9,628 bases of DNA from SIG588 sp045597045 (lineage in GTDB: Bacteria; Bacillota; Clostridia; Oscillospirales; Acutalibacteraceae), in contig JAZODN010000082.1 of assembly GCA_045597045.1 (NCBI GenBank), positions 1-9,628 on the forward strand, read 5' to 3'. This document shows, piece after piece, positions 6,923 to 9,628 of the stretch. The notes beneath the pieces were generated by a model. The model worked only from the letters and a program-made list of their open reading frames with translations, did no database searches and was not told the origin of the DNA. The position numbers were made by a program, and so were the translations under genes. The stretch's first letter is position 1. Every line of letters begins with the position of its first letter.

Positions 6923-6971
6923 TCGAAACCTCTCAAAAAATATGATTTTGTATTATAACATAAGGTTTCGA
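6923..6971. promoter_or_regulatory. 9-bp inverted repeat flanking the TPR promoter -10 box (candidate operator)
   Basis: TCGAAACCT (6923-6931) and its exact reverse complement AGGTTTCGA (6963-6971) lie 40 bp apart centre to centre, about four helical turns. One arm falls in the -35/-10 spacer of the TPR promoter; the other covers most of its ribosome binding site. Because transcription starts near 6945, the right arm is not in the mRNA. A DNA-binding site or loop is therefore more likely than an RNA hairpin. The regulator is unknown. Confidence 0.45.
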
Positions 6972-6980
6972 AAAAGTAAA
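6952..6980 (-). promoter_or_regulatory. Promoter of the TPR-metAA operon
   Basis: On the minus strand TTTACT (6975-6980) is followed after 17 bp by a perfect TATAAT (6952-6957). The start site would be near 6945, giving a leader of about 25 nt, too short for a riboswitch. Confidence 0.78.
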
Positions 6981-6982
6981 GA

Positions 6983-7011
6983 TTGAAAAATCGCCGACTT
7001 TCGTTTATACT
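6983..7011 (+). promoter_or_regulatory. Promoter of the ComEA-like gene
   Basis: TTGAAA (6983-6988) is followed after 17 bp by TATACT (7006-7011). Transcription would start near 7018, which lies after the GTG at 7012 and therefore argues for the GTG at 7045 as the real start. Its -35 box lies only 2 bp from the -35 box of the divergent TPR operon promoter. Confidence 0.75.
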
Positions 7012-7031
7012 GTGAGTCGATGTTTGACAAA

Positions 7032-7037
7032 AGGAGG
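7032..7037 (+). promoter_or_regulatory. Ribosome binding site deciding the ComEA-like start
   Basis: AGGAGG, 7 nt before GTG at 7045-7047, is near-perfect. The frame is also open from a GTG at 7012, but that codon lies at or before the predicted transcription start and has no SD. Confidence 0.8.
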
Positions 7038-7044
7038 GGAGAGC

Positions 7045-7416
7045 GTGGAAGAGGAACATCGCGAATGGTGGTTGTTTGGCATCATGGCGGCACTGATTGT
7101 TGCCGTGGCGTTGGTTGCGTGGAACGACGTGCCGCCCCTCACGCCGCCAACCGTCACGTATCACAGCGCCGTGAGTGACAAAACAACTGCGAACGGTGTG
7201 TCGAACGGCGGCGAAAACAGCGGCGGCAAAATTTCAATTAACACCGCGACGGCTGAAGAACTGATGCAGTTAAACGGTGTGGGTGAGACGATCGCGCAGC
7301 GCATTTTGACCTACCGTGAAGCACACGGTCCGTTTGAAGAGGTTGAGGAGCTTTTGAATGTGCAGGGAATCGGCGAAAAGCGCCTGGCGGAGTGGCTGCC
7401 GTACCTCACACTGTAA
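7045..7416 (+). CDS. ComEA-type helix-hairpin-helix DNA-binding protein
   Basis: This 123-residue protein has one N-terminal membrane anchor (residues 10-26), a polar Thr/Ser/Gly-rich linker (30-62) and a C-terminal ComEA domain. That domain opens with ISINTATAEEL (63-73) and holds two helix-hairpin-helix motifs, LNGVGETIAQRI (76-87) and VQGIGEKRLAEW (106-117). ComEA is the double-stranded DNA receptor of natural transformation, anchored with its DNA-binding end outside the membrane, and the layout fits. It is shorter than B. subtilis ComEA (about 205 residues) and lacks the region between anchor and HhH pair. Its N-terminus is acidic (EEEHRE), unusual for an N-inside anchor. comEB and comEC are not next to it; the gene appears monocistronic with its own promoter and terminator. 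A competence role is family inference. Confidence 0.87.
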   Translation: MEEEHREWWLFGIMAALIVAVALVAWNDVPPLTPPTVTYHSAVSDKTTANGVSNGGENSGGKISINTATAEELMQLNGVGETIAQRILTYREAHGPFEEVEELLNVQGIGEKRLAEWLPYLTL

Positions 7417-7422
7417 TTCTGC

Positions 7423-7463
7423 AAAAAACAACGCTTTTGCTCAAAAAAAGGGTTGTTTTTTTT
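7423..7463 (+). terminator. Intrinsic terminator of the ComEA-like gene
   Basis: Six bases after the stop codon, AAAAAACAAC (7423-7432) pairs with GTTGTTTTTT (7452-7461), with an inner CTTTT/AAAAG extension (7434-7438 with 7446-7450). It ends in an eight-T run (7456-7463). The stem is A-T rich, so it may be leaky. It shares bases with the next promoter. Confidence 0.72.
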
Positions 7464-7481
7464 GTAAGATAATGGTATACT
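7453..7481 (+). promoter_or_regulatory. Promoter of the carboxyltransferase operon
   Basis: TTGTTT (7453-7458) is followed after 17 bp by TATACT (7476-7481), which is preceded by TGG and so forms an extended -10 element (TGnTATACT). The -35 box lies within the right arm and T-run of the upstream terminator. Transcription would begin near 7488, giving a leader of about 65 nt. Confidence 0.72.
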
Positions 7482-7490
7482 GACTTTGAT

Positions 7491-7544
7491 TGGGATTGAA
7501 ATTGCCTATCTGTAGGGCAATACCCATTGCAGAAAAGTGGGAGG
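7491..7544 (+). promoter_or_regulatory. Structured 5' leader with competing hairpins
   Basis: Three mutually exclusive pairings can be drawn. (1) ATTGCCT (7501-7507) pairs with GGGCAAT (7515-7521), extended by TGGG (7491-7494) with CCCA (7523-7526). (2) GCAAT (7517-7521) pairs with ATTGC (7526-7530) around an ACCC loop. (3) CCCAT (7523-7527) pairs with GTGGG (7537-7541), which would cover part of the GGAGG ribosome binding site (7540-7544). This resembles a translational switch, but it matches no riboswitch class I know and the stems are short. Confidence 0.38.
7540..7544 (+). promoter_or_regulatory. Ribosome binding site deciding the carboxyltransferase start
   Basis: GGAGG lies 8 nt before ATG at 7553-7555. 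The frame stays open upstream to a TTG at 7490, but that is at the predicted transcription start, so the ATG is preferred. A later in-frame ATG at 7574 lacks an SD. Confidence 0.8.
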
Positions 7545-7552
7545 ATTACATT

Positions 7553-8791
7553 ATGAGTGGTCAAGCAACTGTTATGTCCGCACGTGAGCGCCTGGTTGCG
7601 CTGTTCGACGCGGAGACCTTTGTGGAAACCGACCGCCTGGCAGAAAAAGCAGGTGTTATCACCGGCTTCGGCTATGTGGACGGTGTGCCCGTATATGCCT
7701 ACGCACAAGACCGTGCGGTGGTAAACGGCGCGATCGGCCGTGAGCAAGCGGCGAAAATTGCAAAAGTGTATGAACTGGCAGCGCAAAACGGTGCACCGCT
7801 GGTTGCTGTTTTCGATAGTGACGGCGCCCGTTTGGGCGAGGGTGTGGATGCTATGGATGCCATTGCGGATATCCTGCGCCGCAGCCACGAACTGTCCGGC
7901 GTGGTGCCGCAGATTGCGGTGGTTGCCGGCGCGTGTGTCGGTTCGGCGGCGTTAATCGCTGCTGCAGCCGATGTGGTGATCCGCGCGGAAGAGGCGGATT
8001 ATTATCTCTCGCTCGGTGCGGATGCCGCGGCGGATATCACGGTTTGCTGTGATAAGAAGGCAATGGAGACTGCGCGTGAAGTGCTGTCCTATCTGCCGCA
8101 AAACAATTTGGCAGCACCGGCGACGTTTGAGTGTGCAAACGGCGGTGCCGTCGGCGAGGCTGCCGCGACGATGGTGGCGGATGCCGGCTCGCTGTTGAAG
8201 TTGTCGGATACTACGGCTTTTGCGCGGCTGGATGGTGCCCCTTGCGGCATGGTCACCTTGACGGCGGATGCGTTGGGTGAGGAATGTGCGGTTGCGGCGC
8301 GCTTTGTGCGTTTGTGCGACAGCTTCTCCTTGCCGGTGATCACATTTGTGGATGCTGCCAGTTTCGCTTCGTTGGATGCGGCGGCTAAGATCTCGCAGGC
8401 ATATGCCGAAGTGACCACGCCGAAGGTATCGGTTATTACCGGCCGTGCCTACGGTGCCGTGTATATTGCGCTGGCAGGCAAGTCGGCCGGTGCGGATGCG
8501 GTGCTCGCATGGCAGGCGGCCACGGTGTCGCCGTTGGCACCCGAAACGGCGGTCGAACTGCTGTGGCAGGATCGTCTGGCAGCCATGAAAGATCCCAAAA
8601 CCGAGCGCACCGCACTGGTACAAGAATATGCCGCAACCGCCTGTGCGGTGACGGCAGCTGCCGAAAACGGCTGGGTATCGGACGTGGTGGAGCCTTCCGA
8701 AACACGCGATAAGCTGGTGGCGTATCTCACCATGCTTGCCGGTAAGCGCGTGACCCATTTGCCGCGCAAGCATGCCAATATTCGCTTGTAA
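7553..8791 (+). CDS. Short, divergent acyl-CoA carboxyltransferase (PccB/12S-like)
   Basis: This 412-residue protein is of the carboxyltransferase family found in propionyl-CoA carboxylase beta, MmdA and the transcarboxylase 12S subunit, which move CO2 between carboxybiotin and an acyl-CoA. Recognisable parts in order are SARERLVALFD (9-19), AGVITGFGYVDG (33-44), VFDSDGARLGEG (86-97), SGVVPQIAVVAGACVGSA (115-132), LSYLPQNN (178-185), ARFVRLCDSFSLPVITFVD (249-267), TTPKVSVITGRAYGAVY (288-304) and the tail LPRKHANIRL. Typical members have about 510 residues. Missing segments are the N-terminal tip, the stretch before LSYLPQNN (usually holding LGGA..H...SG), part of the inter-domain linker, and the PGF..G loop after FVD (here AASFASLD). 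Activity and substrate are therefore uncertain. It starts the biotin operon, 31 bp ahead of the carrier gene. Confidence 0.86.
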   Translation: MSGQATVMSARERLVALFDAETFVETDRLAEKAGVITGFGYVDGVPVYAYAQDRAVVNGAIGREQAAKIAKVYELAAQNGAPLVAVFDSDGARLGEGVDAMDAIADILRRSHELSGVVPQIAVVAGACVGSAALIAAAADVVIRAEEADYYLSLGADAAADITVCCDKKAMETAREVLSYLPQNNLAAPATFECANGGAVGEAAATMVADAGSLLKLSDTTAFARLDGAPCGMVTLTADALGEECAVAARFVRLCDSFSLPVITFVDAASFASLDAAAKISQAYAEVTTPKVSVITGRAYGAVYIALAGKSAGADAVLAWQAATVSPLAPETAVELLWQDRLAAMKDPKTERTALVQEYAATACAVTAAAENGWVSDVVEPSETRDKLVAYLTMLAGKRVTHLPRKHANIRL

Positions 8792-8822
8792 GATAACAAA
8801 AAACGAAAGGGAGATCATAGAT

Positions 8823-9245
8823 ATGAAACGGTTTCACATGACAGTTAACGGCAAGGCTTATGATGTTGTGGTGGAGGAAGTGTCGGCAGATGCGGCAGCT
8901 CCTGTGGCAGCTCCTGCTCCTGTGGCAGCTCCTGCTCCGGCAGCGGCTCCTGCTCCGGCGGCAGCTCCTGCTCCGGCGGCGGCTCCTGCTCCGGCGGCGG
9001 CTCCTGCTCCGGCGGCACCCGTATCGGCCGACGGTGAGCCTGTAAACGCGCCCATGCCCGGCACGATTTTGGACGTGCGCGTCAGCGCCGGTCAGTCGGT
9101 TAAGAAGGGTGACGTGCTGGTGATGCTCGAAGCGATGAAGATGGAAAACGAGATCATGGCACCGCGTGATGCCGTGATCGGTGCCGTTGCCGTGCGCAAG
9201 GGCGATTCGGTGGATTCCGGTGCGCTGCTGGTGACGCTGAACTGA
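8823..9245 (+). CDS. Biotin carrier protein (biotinyl domain with Ala-Pro linker)
   Basis: This 140-residue protein carries covalently bound biotin and shuttles CO2 between the active sites of a biotin-dependent carboxyltransferase. A short N-terminal segment (1-20, FHMTVNGKAYDVVVEEV) matches the start of OadA/GcdC/1.3S-type carriers. Residues 24-67 form a flexible Ala-Pro linker. Residues 72-140 are the biotinyl domain with EAMKMENEIMAP, where Lys106 is the biotinylated residue, and APMPGTI (76-82) at its start. ATG at 8823 has GGGAG 9 nt upstream. It lies between the acyl-CoA carboxyltransferase and the pyruvate/oxaloacetate carboxyltransferase genes, the expected place for the carrier linking the two. 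The same fold occurs in acetyl-CoA carboxylase BCCP, but linker and neighbours favour the decarboxylase/transcarboxylase type. Confidence 0.94.
   Translation: MKRFHMTVNGKAYDVVVEEVSADAAAPVAAPAPVAAPAPAAAPAPAAAPAPAAAPAPAAAPAPAAPVSADGEPVNAPMPGTILDVRVSAGQSVKKGDVLVMLEAMKMENEIMAPRDAVIGAVAVRKGDSVDSGALLVTLN
8895..9014 (+). repeat. 18-bp tandem repeat encoding the Ala-Pro linker
   Basis: Six contiguous 18-bp units (from 8907, 8925, 8943, 8961, 8979 and 8997) each encode AAPAPA, or AAPAPV in the first. A shortened 12-bp unit at 8895-8906 precedes them. The last four differ only at the third base of the first codon; the units from 8979 and 8997 are identical. The unit length keeps frame, so copy number could change without breaking the gene. 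Confidence 0.92.
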
Positions 9246-9250
9246 GGAGG
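9244..9250 (+). promoter_or_regulatory. Ribosome binding site overlapping the biotin carrier stop
   Basis: GAGGAGG shares its first two bases with the TGA stop at 9243-9245 and lies 6 nt before ATG at 9257. Translation of carrier and carboxyltransferase is probably coupled. Confidence 0.7.
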
Positions 9251-9256
9251 ATAGTT

Positions 9257-9628
9257 ATGGCTAAGGTTGGAATTACCGATACCATTTTGCGCGATGCGCA
9301 CCAGTCGTTGGTCGCTACCCGTATGACCACCGAGGAAATGTTGCCTGCTTTGCACAAACTGGATGAAGTGGGTTTCCATTCGCTCGAGTGTTGGGGCGGT
9401 GCCACGTTCGATGCCTGCCTGCGCTTTTTGGATGAAGATCCGTGGGAGCGCTTGCGCTTGCTGCGTCGCGAAATGCCCAAGACCAAACTGCAAATGCTGT
9501 TTCGTGGCCAAAACATGCTCGGTTACCGTCACTACGCCGATGACGTGGTGAAGTATTTTGTGCAGAAGTCGGTGGCAAACGGTATCGATATTATTCGTAT
9601 TTTCGATGCACTGAACGATATTCGTAAT
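9257..9628 (+). CDS. Pyruvate/oxaloacetate carboxyltransferase, N-terminal part (5S/OadA/PycB-like), cut by window end
   Basis: The first 124 codons of a gene that runs off the window. The sequence is the start of the TIM-barrel carboxyltransferase shared by the transcarboxylase 5S subunit, oxaloacetate decarboxylase alpha and pyruvate carboxylase subunit B. Diagnostic pieces are ITDTILRDAHQSLVATRM (6-23), including the metal-ligand Asp8, then FHSLECWGGATFDACLRFL (40-58), LFRGQNMLGYRHYADD (81-96) and IIRIFDALND (112-121). The enzyme exchanges CO2 between oxaloacetate/pyruvate and biotin using a metal ion. The metal-binding histidines and carbamylated lysine lie beyond the window. Whether it ends in its own biotinyl domain is also out of view; that would help separate OadA/PycB from a 5S-like subunit relying on the separate carrier. 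Confidence 0.94.
   Translation, partial: MAKVGITDTILRDAHQSLVATRMTTEEMLPALHKLDEVGFHSLECWGGATFDACLRFLDEDPWERLRLLRREMPKTKLQMLFRGQNMLGYRHYADDVVKYFVQKSVANGIDIIRIFDALNDIRN

Noticed and set aside
7012..7044. Upstream GTG start for the ComEA-like protein
   Set aside because: It lies at or before the predicted transcription start and has no SD; the GTG at 7045 has a near-perfect one.
7952..8818. Long open frame of 288 codons antisense to the carboxyltransferase gene
   Set aside because: It mirrors a real gene with matching promoter, SD and family motifs; the translation is Arg/His/Gly-rich with no recognisable domain and no SD. Codon bias in GC-rich genes leaves such frames open.
8895..9014. Short tandem repeats considered as a CRISPR array
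   Set aside because: The units are contiguous with no spacers and encode a linker in frame.
8858..9064. Antisense Gly-Ala repeat frame in the biotin carrier linker
   Set aside because: It is the complement of the 18-bp tandem repeat and has no independent start signals.

Overview
The window looks like ordinary chromosomal DNA of an anaerobic Gram-positive bacterium, most likely of the class Clostridia (Oscillospiraceae/Ruminococcaceae-like). The grounds are strong AGGAGG-type Shine-Dalgarno sites before almost every gene, GTG starts alongside ATG, tightly packed co-directional genes, a MetA of the acetyl-CoA-using Firmicutes type, paired short-chain CHR transporters, and a biotin-dependent carboxyltransferase cluster typical of anaerobes. 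The taxonomic call is inference; no marker gene here settles it. I see no phage, transposon, CRISPR array or toxin-antitoxin module.

Left edge (1-216): a complete tRNA-Pro(GGG) with encoded CCA on the minus strand and its own consensus promoter, then a strong hairpin terminator that closes the large minus-strand operon.

Minus-strand operon (6920 down to 219): seven genes in transcription order, all overlapping or 10-13 bp apart: a 680-residue kinesin-light-chain-like TPR protein; homoserine O-acetyltransferase MetAA; a ZIP metal transporter; two short-chain CHR (chromate/anion) transporter subunits; a nitrilase-superfamily hydrolase; and an aldo/keto reductase. One promoter is visible upstream of the TPR gene and one terminator after the reductase. 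The functions are heterogeneous (methionine entry step, metal and anion transport, two small-molecule enzymes), so a shared pathway is not obvious.

Divergent control region (6921-7044): the TPR operon promoter and a plus-strand promoter stand back to back with their -35 boxes 2 bp apart. A perfect 9-bp inverted repeat flanks the -10 box of the TPR promoter and is a candidate operator.

Plus-strand half (7045-9628): a small membrane-anchored ComEA-type helix-hairpin-helix protein with its own terminator, then a promoter embedded in that terminator and a leader RNA with competing hairpins. After this comes a biotin enzyme operon: a shortened, divergent acyl-CoA carboxyltransferase (12S/PccB-like), a biotin carrier with an Ala-Pro linker encoded by 18-bp tandem repeats, and the first 124 codons of a 5S/OadA/PycB-type carboxyltransferase cut by the window end. 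Together they resemble a transcarboxylase that moves CO2 between an oxo-acid and an acyl-CoA through biotin, without ATP. No biotin carboxylase and no sodium-pump beta subunit is visible within the window. The most interesting points are the unusual carboxyltransferase, the structured leader, and the divergent promoter with its inverted repeat.
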